Assembly (NCBI GenBank): GCA_030016635.1
Contig: JASEJQ010000009.1
Span: forward strand, 1 to 51,251
Origin: Thermoanaerobacteraceae bacterium
GTDB taxonomy: Bacteria > Bacillota > Thermoanaerobacteria > Thermoanaerobacterales > UBA4877
Direction of reading: 5' to 3'
DNA length: 51,251 nucleotides
A program made the position numbers and the translations under genes. This document shows positions 8,073 through 17,070 of this stretch, piece after piece. Each line of letters opens with the position of its first letter. Within the stretch, counting starts at the first letter, position 1. The notes under the pieces were generated by a model that made no database searches, was not told the origin of the DNA, and saw only the letters and a list, made by a program, of their open reading frames with translations.

Positions 8073-8738
8073 ATGAGCTACTCAGATGTGCTAATAAGAA
8101 TGCTTTTGTCTACATTGTTGGGCGGTATAATAGGCATCGAAAGAGAAGGGGCGAATAAGGCAGCTGGTTTCAGGACTCACACACTTATATCCGCAGGCTC
8201 GGCTTTGATTATGCTGGTCTCTATCTCCATGTTTGAGATTTTTAAGACTCAGACTGATTCAATGGACCCTGCCAGGATAGCTGCCCAGGTAGTGAGCGGG
8301 GTAGGGATATTGTGCGCTGGGACGATTATGACCAGCGGGGCCTCAGTGAAGGGACTTACTACTGCTGCCAGTATGTGGATGACAGCCGCCATTGGCCTGG
8401 CCACAGGAGCAGGCCTCTATTTCCTGGCTGTCTTATCTACCCTAATAACACTGGTTGTACTTGTGTTCTTTGCCAGAGTAGAAAAGTTTATAGGCATAGG
8501 AGGTCATATCTACGAATTAAAACTCATACTGAAAGATGAACCTGGAGAGATAGGCATGGTCACCACTGCTTTGGGGAAAAAGAATATCAATATAAGAAAT
8601 ATTGAATTCGAGAAAGAAGAAGATGAGCAGATAACCCTTTCATTGTTTGTTAAGATTCCACCATCTGTTACTGTGGATGATATGATTTCTGCACTTAAAG
8701 AGATAAATGGTGTATATGAGGTAAAGTTAAAAAAGTAA
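8073..8738 (+). CDS. MgtC/SapB family membrane protein
   Basis: The first 140 residues hold four to five hydrophobic segments with the family sequence GGIIGIEREGANKAAGFRTH near residue 17. The last 80 residues form a soluble ACT-like domain (ELKLILKDEPGEIG). MgtC proteins are linked to magnesium homeostasis and ATP synthase control rather than to proven transport. GAGGGGGGC precedes the ATG. The gene stands alone between a 79-bp spacer and a strong terminator that begins within its last codon. Confidence 0.88.
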   Translation: MSYSDVLIRMLLSTLLGGIIGIEREGANKAAGFRTHTLISAGSALIMLVSISMFEIFKTQTDSMDPARIAAQVVSGVGILCAGTIMTSGASVKGLTTAASMWMTAAIGLATGAGLYFLAVLSTLITLVVLVFFARVEKFIGIGGHIYELKLILKDEPGEIGMVTTALGKKNINIRNIEFEKEEDEQITLSLFVKIPPSVTVDDMISALKEINGVYEVKLKK

Positions 8739-8772
8739 AGGACGGGGTACGGACCCCGTCCTTTACTTTTTT
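8735..8772 (+). terminator. rho-independent terminator after mgtC
   Basis: A perfect 13-bp stem (8735-8747 with 8754-8766) with a 6-nt loop and a run of six T. It begins at the stop codon of the mgtC-type gene. Confidence 0.92.
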
Positions 8773-8834
8773 GGGGCTATTAGTTATTTTTTTAACATGC
8801 AAATTTAAGAAGGAAAAACGTTTTTTATGTCGAA

Positions 8835-8863
8835 TATAATATATATGTCAAGTGGTAAGACCA
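8835..8863 (+). promoter_or_regulatory. -10 element and GntR/FadR-type operator
   Basis: TATAAT at 8835-8840 is followed by TGGTAAGACCA at 8853-8863. This has the TGGT-N3-ACCA form bound by FCD-type GntR regulators such as PdhR and LldR. Placed just after the -10, it would act as a repressor site. The regulator at 20800 is of this class and follows the same gene run. No clear -35 is seen. Confidence 0.55.
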
Positions 8864-8922
8864 ATGGTCTTTTATAACACTAAACCTTATACAAAAAAAT
8901 GGAGGTGTTTTGAGATGTTTTG

Positions 8923-9746
8923 ATGTTTAAAAAAGGTATGTATTAATCCTCATGATGATTGTATTAGTACTATCATTGGTTGCGGCAGGATGTGGTTCAC
9001 AAAATACAAATAATGTATCAAATGGGCAGAATTCGCAACAGACAAATACGCAGGAGGAAAATATTAAAACAAGGATAATTAAGTTTGCCCATAATGGCCC
9101 TAATATTTCCGAACACCTAATGAATGTAGCAGCGAATAAATTTAAAGAGCTTGTTGAGAAGAATTCCAATGGTCAGTTAAAGGTAGAGATATATCCAGCA
9201 GGACAATTGGGGGATGCCCGTACAATAGTTGAAGGCATACAAATGGGAACCATTGAAATGGGAGATGTAGAAAATGGTCCTATGGGAAGATTTGCTCCTG
9301 CAGCTATGCTTTGGGACCTTCCATATCTCTTCAGAGATATAGATCATGCCTACAAAGTACTTGACGGCCCTGTGGGAGATAAGATAAAGGAAATGTATCT
9401 TAACAAGGGTATAAGGGTACTTGCCTTCAATGATGGTGGTTTCAGGTATTTTACAAATAATAAAAGGCCTATAACAAAACCTGATGATATGAAAGGTTTG
9501 AAAATTAGGGTTATGGAAAGTGAAGTTATGATTAATACAATCAATGCTTTTGGTGCTTCTACAATATCAATGGCATTTGGTGAAGTATATACTGCACTGC
9601 AACAAGGTACAGTGGATGGCCAGGAGAATCCATTGGACTTGATAGATAGCCAGAAATTTTATAAAGCGCAAAAATATCTATCATTAAGTAAACATTTCTA
9701 TTATCCAAGGCAATATATAATATCTGATAAGGTAATTGCGGACTAA
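8923..9746 (+). pseudogene. TRAP transporter solute-binding protein (DctP), frameshifted and truncated
   Basis: The reading frame encodes a DctP-type lipoprotein: signal segment, lipobox LVAAGCGS, then family sequence such as EIYPAGQLGD and FGEVYTALQQGTVDGQENP. Two defects are visible. The natural start ATG (8923) leads into a run of six A after TTT and then out of frame; one extra A, or a -1 slip there, restores MFKKRYVLILMM. The protein also stops at VIAD, about 55-60 residues short, directly before the next ribosome site. No dctQ or dctM permease genes follow. I read it as a relic; slippage-rescued expression of the N-terminal part is possible. Confidence 0.8.
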
Positions 9747-9767
9747 AAAAATTAAGGAGGGTCTAGG

Positions 9768-10976
9768 ATGGATAGAAAAGGATTAAAAAAAATTATAGCT
9801 TTAATTGTTGTTGCATCAATGACGTTTTTTTTAATTACAGGATGTTCAGGAAGTAAAGAGTCTGGAGAGGCCAATAAAGGGTCTGGAGAAGGTAAAACAC
9901 AGGTGCTTAAAATAGCTCACCTTGCTCCGCTGACAGGTTCTGCGGCATCCTATGGAGTTCAAATAGTCGAAGCTGCCAAAATGGCTGTAGAAGAAATCAA
10001 TGCGGCAGGTGGCTTTACCGGACCTAATGGGGAAAAGATAACGATAGATTACACGGAAGTTGATGAAACCTCAAACTCTGCTGCGGCAATCGATGCTGCT
10101 AAGAATGCTGTTTCAATGAACCCCCATGTTATTCTTGGTCCCAACAGAAGCGGTGGCGTTCTTGCAGCTCACAAGGTGTGGCAAGAAGCTAAAATACCTG
10201 CTATAACAGATGCTACAAGTGCTCAGACAACAAAACAAGGAAACCCGTACACTTTCAGAATGCAGATTTCTTCGGAATACTGGATTCCTATTCTAGTCAA
10301 AACAGCAGTAGAAAAATACAACATTAAAAAACCTGCTGTTATATATGGTTTGAATGACTATTCAAAGGCAAACTGGGTTGCTACAGAGCCTGCAATGGCT
10401 AAGTACGGCCTTAAACCGGTGACAGTTCAGACTTTCAATGACGGTGACCAAGACTTTTCTGCACAATTGGTAGCAATTAAAAACTCCGGTGCGGATTCGA
10501 TTTTCCTTTATGGGTATACCCCTGAATGCGGTAAGATCATTCGCCAGCGGGTAGAGTTAGGAATGGGTAATCTCCTTGTGTTTACTGAAAGGGCATCCAC
10601 AGACCCTGCAGCTGTAGAAATTGCAGGCAAGGAAAACTTTGAAGGAGTCGTAACTTCAACAACACTGTCACCTGGAGATCCGGATCCCAAGATTCAGGAA
10701 TTTATAAAGAAATTCGAATCAAAATATCATCGAACGATTTCCGCGACGCATGTCAACCATTATGACAGCGTCTATATAGTCAAGAGTATAGTAGAAAAAG
10801 TGGGTCTTGACAGAGAAAAGATAAGAGAAGAACTTTCCAAGCTCAATAACTATCAAGGCGTACTTGGTGTGTATAGTGCTGACAAGGAAGGTAACCTTGT
10901 ACACCATATGTACACTCAGGTCTACAAAAACGGTAAGTGGGAACTCCTTTTGGAAGAAACCTACCCCGTACAGTAA
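9768..10976 (+). CDS. livJ: ABC transporter substrate-binding lipoprotein, LivJ type
   Basis: This is the extracytoplasmic receptor of the following ABC transporter. A signal peptide with lipobox ITGCSG (Cys near 27) anchors it. The mature part shows the type I periplasmic fold of the Peripla_BP_6 family, for example HLAPLTGSAASYGVQIVEAA and PVTVQTFNDGDQDFSAQL. Members bind branched-chain amino acids but also many other carboxylates and amides. The downstream hydroxyacid enzymes suggest an organic acid here. AAGGAGGG precedes the ATG. Length 402 residues is usual. Confidence 0.88.
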   Translation: MDRKGLKKIIALIVVASMTFFLITGCSGSKESGEANKGSGEGKTQVLKIAHLAPLTGSAASYGVQIVEAAKMAVEEINAAGGFTGPNGEKITIDYTEVDETSNSAAAIDAAKNAVSMNPHVILGPNRSGGVLAAHKVWQEAKIPAITDATSAQTTKQGNPYTFRMQISSEYWIPILVKTAVEKYNIKKPAVIYGLNDYSKANWVATEPAMAKYGLKPVTVQTFNDGDQDFSAQLVAIKNSGADSIFLYGYTPECGKIIRQRVELGMGNLLVFTERASTDPAAVEIAGKENFEGVVTSTTLSPGDPDPKIQEFIKKFESKYHRTISATHVNHYDSVYIVKSIVEKVGLDREKIREELSKLNNYQGVLGVYSADKEGNLVHHMYTQVYKNGKWELLLEETYPVQ

Positions 10977-10985
10977 TAGCATACA

Positions 10986-11017
10986 GTTAGGGAGATGGTT
11001 TTTCACTTCTCCCTAAC
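10986..11017 (+). promoter_or_regulatory. hairpin between livJ and livH
   Basis: A perfect 10-bp stem (10986-10995 with 11008-11017) lies just after the livJ stop. No T-run follows, so it is more likely an RNA-stabilising or partial attenuating hairpin that keeps the binding protein in excess over the permease. Confidence 0.6.
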
Positions 11018-11043
11018 AAATTTAACAAAAAGGAGTGAAACGG

Positions 11044-11931
11044 GTGTCGCTTGCTACATTAATACAATTAATTTTTCAAGGATTAAACATGGGTTTAATT
11101 TATGCTCTGGCTGCATTGGGTATTTCGCTTATATGGAATGCTTCCGGATTATTTAATTTTTCACAGGGTGATTTGCTGACGATAGGCGGCTATATTATGT
11201 TGACATTTTTCTCCTTCTTATCCCTGCCCTATCCTGTAGCTTTTTTAATAACAATAGTCATTATGGGAATAGCGGGTTACCTCTTGAGTAAAGGCTATTT
11301 TTACCCGATGTTCCAACAAAACTTCAATCCACAAATTATTCTGATAGGGACAGTTGCATTGTCAGTCTTTATAAGAAATAGTGTACTGCTGACATGGGGG
11401 CCTAATGCCAAGACTTATACCAACCCCTTTGGCAGCAAGCCACTGGCGCTTTTTGGAGTAAACTTAATGCCGCACTATTTTTGGAATATAGTTATTGTAG
11501 CAGTTTTAGTTTTAGCCCTGCAGATGTTTTTGAAGGGAACGGTAATAGGTATTGCTATGAGAGCAGTGGCCCAGAAACCGGTTGCTGCTTCATTAATGGG
11601 AGTAAAAGTAGGGCAGATGATTTCATTGACGTTTTTGCTTTCTACAGGTCTTGCTGCAATATCAGGCATTTTGATAGCACCGATAATTCCATTGACACCT
11701 GAAATGGGTGGTCTTTTAGCGATTAAAGCTTTTGCAGCAGCTTTAATAGGAGGTCTGGGAAGTTTTGGAGGAGCTTTAGTCGGTGGAATAATTATTGGAA
11801 TTGCTGAAGTGTTTTTTGCAACCCTAGTAACTTCCACATATAAGGATGTGTTTATATTTGCAGTTCTTATTGCGTTTCTTATGATACGACCCGGCGGTAT
11901 TTTTAGAGCCGATATTTCAGAAAAGGTATAG
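11044..11931 (+). CDS. livH: branched-chain-type ABC permease LivH
   Basis: It is an inner-membrane permease of the HAAT family with about eight hydrophobic segments and the family motifs GLNMGLIYALAALGISLIW at the N-terminus and GSFGGALVGG near 245. I chose the GTG at 11044, which lies 8 bases after AAAGGAG; an in-frame GTG at 11035 overlaps that ribosome site. Length is then 295 residues. It pairs with LivM to form the membrane channel. Confidence 0.9.
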   Translation: MSLATLIQLIFQGLNMGLIYALAALGISLIWNASGLFNFSQGDLLTIGGYIMLTFFSFLSLPYPVAFLITIVIMGIAGYLLSKGYFYPMFQQNFNPQIILIGTVALSVFIRNSVLLTWGPNAKTYTNPFGSKPLALFGVNLMPHYFWNIVIVAVLVLALQMFLKGTVIGIAMRAVAQKPVAASLMGVKVGQMISLTFLLSTGLAAISGILIAPIIPLTPEMGGLLAIKAFAAALIGGLGSFGGALVGGIIIGIAEVFFATLVTSTYKDVFIFAVLIAFLMIRPGGIFRADISEKV

Positions 11932-11941
11932 GGGGATACGA

Positions 11942-12904
11942 ATGGGGAAGATATTTGACACCATCAAAAATAATATATTGATAGTGATTGCGTTGCTTTT
12001 AGCATTGATTCCCGTTATCGGTGTCCCTTCTTACCAGTTTTATATTATTGAGAGGGGACTTCAGAACGCAATTATCGTCATAAGTCTTGTTATACTCCTG
12101 GGGTATACAGGTCAGTTATCGCTTGGTCATGCGGGTTTGCTGGCTACCGGTGCTTATACTTATGGTATTTTAGTAGTATCGTATAATGTAAATCCATGGA
12201 TTGCATTTTTAATAGCTCCAATTTTTACGGCCTTAATAGGAGCTCTGCTAGGAATTCCTTCTTTCAAGTTAACAGGCCCGTTTTTGGTTGTTACAACTAT
12301 TGCATTGGGTGAGATTGTAAGAATATTAATCCTGAATTGGGAAAAACTTACCGGTGGGCCTTACGGGTTGACAGGCATTACTTCAATCATTTCTAACTCG
12401 AAACTAATGTTCTATTTGATTTTGATAATTGTTTATTTTATCTCAGTTGCTACTAGTAGGTTGAGTGTATCAAAGATAGGCCTTGCATTTAAAGCTATTA
12501 AAGAAGATGAAGTTGCAGCAGAGGTCATGGGAGTGGACGTAAAAAGATATAAATTGCTTGCGTTTACAATATCTTCATTCCTTGCTGGTTTATCTGGCGC
12601 TATTTTTGCGAGCCTTACAGGCTATCTAAACCCCGACTCGTTTACATTTGCTGATAGCGCAACCTTCCTGTTGATGACGGTTCTTGGAGGTATGTCCAGT
12701 GTTCCGGGTGCCATCTTAAGTTCCCTTGCTGTAACAGCTTTGCCAGAGATTTTAAGGTTCATGGCAAGAAGCAGAATGGTGATTTACTCACTGGTTCTTT
12801 TACTCATAATAAGATACTCCAAGCAATTGAGCTCTGTTAAAATAAGTAAGTTTTTCTTAAAGAAAAAGAATAAAGAAGATCTAGTCGTAGGCGGAGGTGA
12901 GTAA
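11942..12904 (+). CDS. livM: branched-chain-type ABC permease LivM
   Basis: This is the second membrane subunit, 320 residues, with about nine hydrophobic segments. The HAAT motifs LGYTGQLSLGHAGLLATGAY (near 54) and SFLAGLSGAIFA (near 212) identify it. A charged Lys/Glu-rich C-terminal tail faces the cytoplasm. GGGGGA precedes the ATG. It overlaps the ribosome site of livG. Confidence 0.9.
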   Translation: MGKIFDTIKNNILIVIALLLALIPVIGVPSYQFYIIERGLQNAIIVISLVILLGYTGQLSLGHAGLLATGAYTYGILVVSYNVNPWIAFLIAPIFTALIGALLGIPSFKLTGPFLVVTTIALGEIVRILILNWEKLTGGPYGLTGITSIISNSKLMFYLILIIVYFISVATSRLSVSKIGLAFKAIKEDEVAAEVMGVDVKRYKLLAFTISSFLAGLSGAIFASLTGYLNPDSFTFADSATFLLMTVLGGMSSVPGAILSSLAVTALPEILRFMARSRMVIYSLVLLLIIRYSKQLSSVKISKFFLKKKNKEDLVVGGGE

Positions 12905-12905
12905 G

Positions 12906-13673
12906 ATGGCATTACTGGAAACGATAGGATTGGTAAAAAGATTTGGAGGTTTAACGGCAGTAGACCACCTTGACCTGCAGGTCAATGAAGGTGAAATATG
13001 TGGTTTGATAGGTCCAAACGGTTCAGGGAAGACTACGGTACTAAATGTTATAACAGGAATTTATAAGAATGACGGCGGAAAGGTTATATTTAACGGAAAA
13101 GAAATCCATATCCTTACACCTCATGAAATATGCGAGCATGGAATTGCCAGGACATTTCAGAATATAAGAGTGCTGGGTTCGCAGACTGTTTATGACAATG
13201 TAAGGCTTGGCCTTCACATTCAAACAAAATCAGACCTTTTTAATATAATATTCAATACAAAACAAGTTAGAGAAGAGAATGAAAGGATAAGAAAAATAAT
13301 TGAAGAAGCTCTGGACATAGTTGGCTTGCGAAAAGAAAAAAATGAAATCACCAAGAACCTACCGTATGGAAAGCAAAAGGTTCTGGAAATTGCAAGGGCT
13401 ATTGTTGCTAAGCCAAAATTATTGCTTCTTGACGAACCGGCTGCTGGATTAAATACCGCCGAAACTGAAAACCTGATGGAAATAGTGAGAAACATCCGAA
13501 AAAGAGGGATTTCAATACTATTGATAGAGCATGAAATGGCTTTTGTCGGCGGGTTGACAGACAAGGTGTATGTGATAAACTACGGCAAAAAAATAGCTGA
13601 AGGCACATTTAATGAAATAAAGAAAAATCCAAGTGTTATACAAGTATATCTTGGTACAAAGGGGGACGAGTAA
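12906..13673 (+). CDS. livG: ABC transporter ATPase LivG
   Basis: Walker A is GPNGSGKTT (about 35-43) and Walker B LLLLDEPAAGLN. The signature region reads NLPYGKQKVLEIARA rather than LSGGQ, which is normal for LivG. GGAGGTGA lies 5 bases before the ATG at 12906, so I prefer it over the GTG at 12897. The protein of 255 residues energises the LivHM channel with LivF; their genes join as TAATG. Confidence 0.92.
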   Translation: MALLETIGLVKRFGGLTAVDHLDLQVNEGEICGLIGPNGSGKTTVLNVITGIYKNDGGKVIFNGKEIHILTPHEICEHGIARTFQNIRVLGSQTVYDNVRLGLHIQTKSDLFNIIFNTKQVREENERIRKIIEEALDIVGLRKEKNEITKNLPYGKQKVLEIARAIVAKPKLLLLDEPAAGLNTAETENLMEIVRNIRKRGISILLIEHEMAFVGGLTDKVYVINYGKKIAEGTFNEIKKNPSVIQVYLGTKGDE

Positions 13674-14383
13674 TGTTAATAATAAAAGACCTTACAGTCT
13701 CTTATGGTACTGCCCCTGTCCTTCACAAGATAAATTTAGAAGTGCCTGAAGGCAAGATTGTAACTCTATTGGGAGCTAATGGTGCGGGCAAATCAACCAC
13801 ATTGAAAACCATATCAGGCCTATTGAAGCCCTTATCCGGGCAAATTACATTCTACAATAAAAGAATTGATAGTCTAAGCCCGGATCAAATCGTTAAACTG
13901 GGAGTGTCGCACGTTCCTGAAGGAAGGCAGATATTCCCCGGCCTGACAGTTGAAGAAAACCTGAAGATGGGTGCGTATGTGAATTATAAACCTAGAGAAG
14001 TGGCAAAAAAAATTGATATGATCTATGAGGTATTCCCAAGGCTGAAAGAAAGAAAAAAGCAGCTTGCTGGCACCATGAGTGGCGGTGAGCAGCAGATGCT
14101 TTCCATAGGCAGAGGATTAATGAGCGAACCGAAATTACTCATGCTTGATGAGCCATCACTAGGACTTGCTCCGATAATCATTGAAGATATCTTTAAAAAG
14201 ATCAAGGAAATCAATGAACTAGGTACCACAATACTGTTAATAGAGCAAAATGCCAACCTAGCGTTTGCTGTTAGTGATTATGCATATTTACTAGCAGTTG
14301 GCAAAATTGTTATGGAAGGCGAAACAAGGGTGATTAGAGAGAACAAGATGCTTCTGGCTGCATATCTGGGAGGGAGCAATTAA
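13673..14383 (+). CDS. livF: ABC transporter ATPase LivF
   Basis: This is the second ATPase subunit, 236 residues. Walker A is GANGAGKST (about 33-41), the signature is MSGGEQQMLSIGRGL, and Walker B is LLMLDEPSLGLAP. It begins on the last base of the livG stop. The next gene, an acyl kinase, starts one base after its stop, tying transporter and enzymes into one transcript. Confidence 0.93.
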   Translation: MLIIKDLTVSYGTAPVLHKINLEVPEGKIVTLLGANGAGKSTTLKTISGLLKPLSGQITFYNKRIDSLSPDQIVKLGVSHVPEGRQIFPGLTVEENLKMGAYVNYKPREVAKKIDMIYEVFPRLKERKKQLAGTMSGGEQQMLSIGRGLMSEPKLLMLDEPSLGLAPIIIEDIFKKIKEINELGTTILLIEQNANLAFAVSDYAYLLAVGKIVMEGETRVIRENKMLLAAYLGGSN

Positions 14384-14384
14384 T

Positions 14385-15578
14385 ATGAACATCCTTGTAT
14401 GTAATGTCGGTAGTACTTCTTTAAAATACGGGTTATTAAATATGACCAGTGAAGAATCGCTTGCATGGGGCCGAATTGAAAGGATTGGGTCTGATAAAAG
14501 CATATATTCACATAAAGATGTGAAGGGATTTGAATTTAAGCAAGAGGCTCACATTCCCAATTATAAAACAGGAATAAACCTTATGATAAAAAATTTGATA
14601 AATAATGGGGAAGGTGTAATTACAAGTTTGGAAGAAATATCATCAATAGGGTTTAAAGTAGTCCATGCAAAAGATATTTCTGGAGTACAATTGCTGACAG
14701 ATGAAGTATTGAAAGCAATGGAAGAGTACAACTGTATTGCACCTGCCCATAATCCTCCTTATATAGATGCGATAAAACAATTCAGGGAATTAATACCGGA
14801 AGTGCCATTGGTAGGCTCTTTTGAAACAGGATTTCATAAGACTATACCTCCTGAGGCATTTTTATATGGCATACCGTATGAGCTCTATAAAGATCATGGA
14901 ATAAGAAAATATGGTTTTCATGGAGCTTCACACGAATATGTCTCAACACAGGTTTCTGAAATTTTGGGAAGAAAAGACTTAAAAATTGTCACATGCCATC
15001 TTGGAGGAAGCAGTTCACTATGCGCAGTAAAAAATGGAGAATCAGTTGATACAACAATGGGTTTCTCACTGCAGTCAGGCATATTGAATAACAATAGATG
15101 TGGCGATATAGACCCATTTGTACTAATATATCTCATGGAGAAATTAGGTTATACATTAGATGAAGTTAAGCATGTGCTTACAAAAAAGGGCGGACTTTTG
15201 GGAATATCTGGAGTTAGCAACGATCTAAGAGATATAGAGGAAGCTGCAGAGCATGGAAATGAACGTGCAATACAATGTATTGAGACATACTGCTACAATA
15301 TAAAAAAATACATTGGCGCTTTTGCCAGCGCAATGGGCGGATTAGATGTTATAGCCTTTGCAGGAGGAATTGGAGAAAATGGGATAAAGATTCGGGAGAA
15401 GGTATGCAAAGGATTAGAGTTTCTTGGAGTATACATTGACCATGAACGCAACAAAGTTAGAGGAATAGAAAAAGTAATATCAACTGACAGTTCCCCAGTT
15501 AAGGTTATGGTGATACCTACAAATGAAGAGATTATTGTAGCACGTAAGGTAAAACAGTACTTGGAGGGTATTAGATGA
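14385..15578 (+). CDS. acetate kinase family protein
   Basis: The ASKHA fold of acetate/propionate/butyrate kinases is clear over 397 residues: N-terminal CNVGSTSLKY, FETGFHKTIPP near 146, YGFHGASHEYVS near 180, GDIDPF near 240, and FAGGIGENG near 325. These enzymes make ATP from an acyl phosphate. It differs from housekeeping AckA: the usual GHRVVHGG reads GFKVVHAKD (His to Phe, Arg to Lys), and the catalytic loop before GDIDP is divergent. It may act on another acyl phosphate from the pathway of this operon. No phosphotransacetylase gene is nearby. Confidence 0.78.
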   Translation: MNILVCNVGSTSLKYGLLNMTSEESLAWGRIERIGSDKSIYSHKDVKGFEFKQEAHIPNYKTGINLMIKNLINNGEGVITSLEEISSIGFKVVHAKDISGVQLLTDEVLKAMEEYNCIAPAHNPPYIDAIKQFRELIPEVPLVGSFETGFHKTIPPEAFLYGIPYELYKDHGIRKYGFHGASHEYVSTQVSEILGRKDLKIVTCHLGGSSSLCAVKNGESVDTTMGFSLQSGILNNNRCGDIDPFVLIYLMEKLGYTLDEVKHVLTKKGGLLGISGVSNDLRDIEEAAEHGNERAIQCIETYCYNIKKYIGAFASAMGGLDVIAFAGGIGENGIKIREKVCKGLEFLGVYIDHERNKVRGIEKVISTDSSPVKVMVIPTNEEIIVARKVKQYLEGIR

Positions 15579-15847
15579 TAATAATTATTAATGACAAAGA
15601 TAATGTTGCGATCGCTCTTACTGATTTACCTGCCGGAAAAGAGATTAAAGCTGGAAATGATGTGATAATTGTGCAGGAAAGTATACCTTATGGTCACAAA
15701 GTGGCCTTAAAGGATATAAGTAAAGGAGAAGAAATAATTAAGTATGGTGAGGTCATAGGAGCGGCAGTAGAAAATATAAAAAAAGGTTCTCATGTTCACA
15801 CGCATAATATGGCAGGACTTAGGGGGCGGGGAGATGAAAAACATTAA
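15575..15847 (+). CDS. UxaA-type lyase small subunit (SAF domain)
   Basis: The 90-residue protein is a stand-alone SAF domain like the N-terminus of altronate/galactarate dehydratases and the small subunit SuyA of sulfolactate sulfo-lyase. The conserved PYGHKVALKDISKGEEIIKYGEVIG and the metal-binding HVHTHN block near 83 are present. It overlaps both neighbours (4 bp with the kinase gene, 14 bp with the large subunit gene), which argues for a stoichiometric complex with the next protein. Confidence 0.85.
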   Translation: MIIIINDKDNVAIALTDLPAGKEIKAGNDVIIVQESIPYGHKVALKDISKGEEIIKYGEVIGAAVENIKKGSHVHTHNMAGLRGRGDEKH

Positions 15848-17003
15848 ACTGACAGGTTATCGGCGCCCGAATGGCAAAGTAGGAATACGGAATCATTTAC
15901 TCGTAATGCCAACGGTTGCTTGTGCCAACGAGACCGTCAAGGCAATAGCAGAAAAAATCCAGGGTGCAATTGCTATTAATCATCAGCATGGCTGTTCTCA
16001 ATTGGGAAGAGATAGCGAACAAACAAAAAGAACATTAATAGGCTTTGGATCTAATCCTAACGTAGGTGGAGTTATAGTAGTCGGATTGGGTTGTGAGACA
16101 GTACTGGCTCCTCCTGTAGCTGAAGCCATCCAGCAAAAGACAGGGAAACCTGTAGAGTACCTGATAATTCAAGAAACGGGTGGAACAGATAGAACCATAG
16201 AAGAAGGTATAAAGGTTGGATTAGATATAAATAACCAAATATCAAAATGTCAAAGGGAGCCCATAGATTTAAGCGAACTGATAGTATCTTTGGAATGTGG
16301 CGGCTCAGATGTTACATCGGGTATTGCGGCCAATCCCGCTGTGGGAGAAGCAAGTGATCTTCTGGTACAAAAAGGAGCTACAGTTATATTGTCAGAAACT
16401 ACCGAACTAATAGGAGCGGAGCATCTACTTGCATCGAGGGCAGTGAATGATACGGTTAAAAGAAGGTTATTAGAAATAGTTAAACGAATGGAAAAAAAAG
16501 CAATTGAAATGGGAGTATCTATAACAGGGGCTAACCCTACTCCGGGAAATATTGAAGGTGGATTGACTACAATAGAAGAGAAATCGTTAGGGTGTGTTTA
16601 CAAGGCCGGGACTTCACCCGTAGCTGAAGTAATAGAATATGCAGAAACCCCGTTACAAAGAGGTTTAGTTATTATGGATACACCTGGCAATGATATAGAG
16701 TCTATAACTGGGATGGCGGCAGGTGGCTCTCAGATATGTTTGTTTACGACAGGTAGAGGTACACCGACAGGGTCGGCAATAATGCCTGTTATAAAGATTT
16801 GTGGTAATCCAAAGACGTGTAAAACTATGAAAGAAAATATAGATTTAGATGTAAGTACGATCATCCTGGGTGAGGAAACACTAAAAGATGCCGCAAAAAG
16901 GATAATCCAGGAGATTTTTGAAGTCGTAAATGGCAAATTAACTTTAGCTGAAGCAAAAAAAATGCATGGGTTTGCCATAAACAGGATAGGCCCAACAATG
17001 TAA
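15834..17003 (+). CDS. UxaA-type lyase large subunit
   Basis: This is the catalytic part of the altronate/D-galactarate dehydratase family. Family blocks seen are GYRRPNGKVGIRNHLLVMP, HQHGCSQLGRD near 60, VSLECGGSDVTSGIAANPAVG near 165, and GRGTPTGSAIMPVIKICGNP near 315. The Cys and His residues that would hold an Fe-S or metal centre are retained. I start it at ATG 15834 (after GGGGAG); 389 residues. The split two-gene form also occurs in sulfolactate sulfo-lyase SuyAB, so elimination of water or of sulfite from a hydroxyacid are both possible. Confidence 0.82.
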   Translation: MKNIKLTGYRRPNGKVGIRNHLLVMPTVACANETVKAIAEKIQGAIAINHQHGCSQLGRDSEQTKRTLIGFGSNPNVGGVIVVGLGCETVLAPPVAEAIQQKTGKPVEYLIIQETGGTDRTIEEGIKVGLDINNQISKCQREPIDLSELIVSLECGGSDVTSGIAANPAVGEASDLLVQKGATVILSETTELIGAEHLLASRAVNDTVKRRLLEIVKRMEKKAIEMGVSITGANPTPGNIEGGLTTIEEKSLGCVYKAGTSPVAEVIEYAETPLQRGLVIMDTPGNDIESITGMAAGGSQICLFTTGRGTPTGSAIMPVIKICGNPKTCKTMKENIDLDVSTIILGEETLKDAAKRIIQEIFEVVNGKLTLAEAKKMHGFAINRIGPTM

Positions 17004-17028
17004 TGAAACAAGTAAATAAATACGCAGT

Positions 17029-17058
17029 TTTGAACAATAACTGTTTGAACAATAACTG
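17029..17058 (+). repeat. tandem 15-bp duplication
   Basis: TTTGAACAATAACTG occurs twice, head to tail (17029-17043 and 17044-17058), in the short gap before the larA-like gene. It moves the ribosome site of that gene away from the previous stop. Confidence 0.9.
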
Positions 17059-17070
17059 AAGGTGATCTTT

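Noticed and set aside
17029-17058. CRISPR-like repeat
   Set aside because: Only two abutting copies with no spacers and no cas genes in the window.
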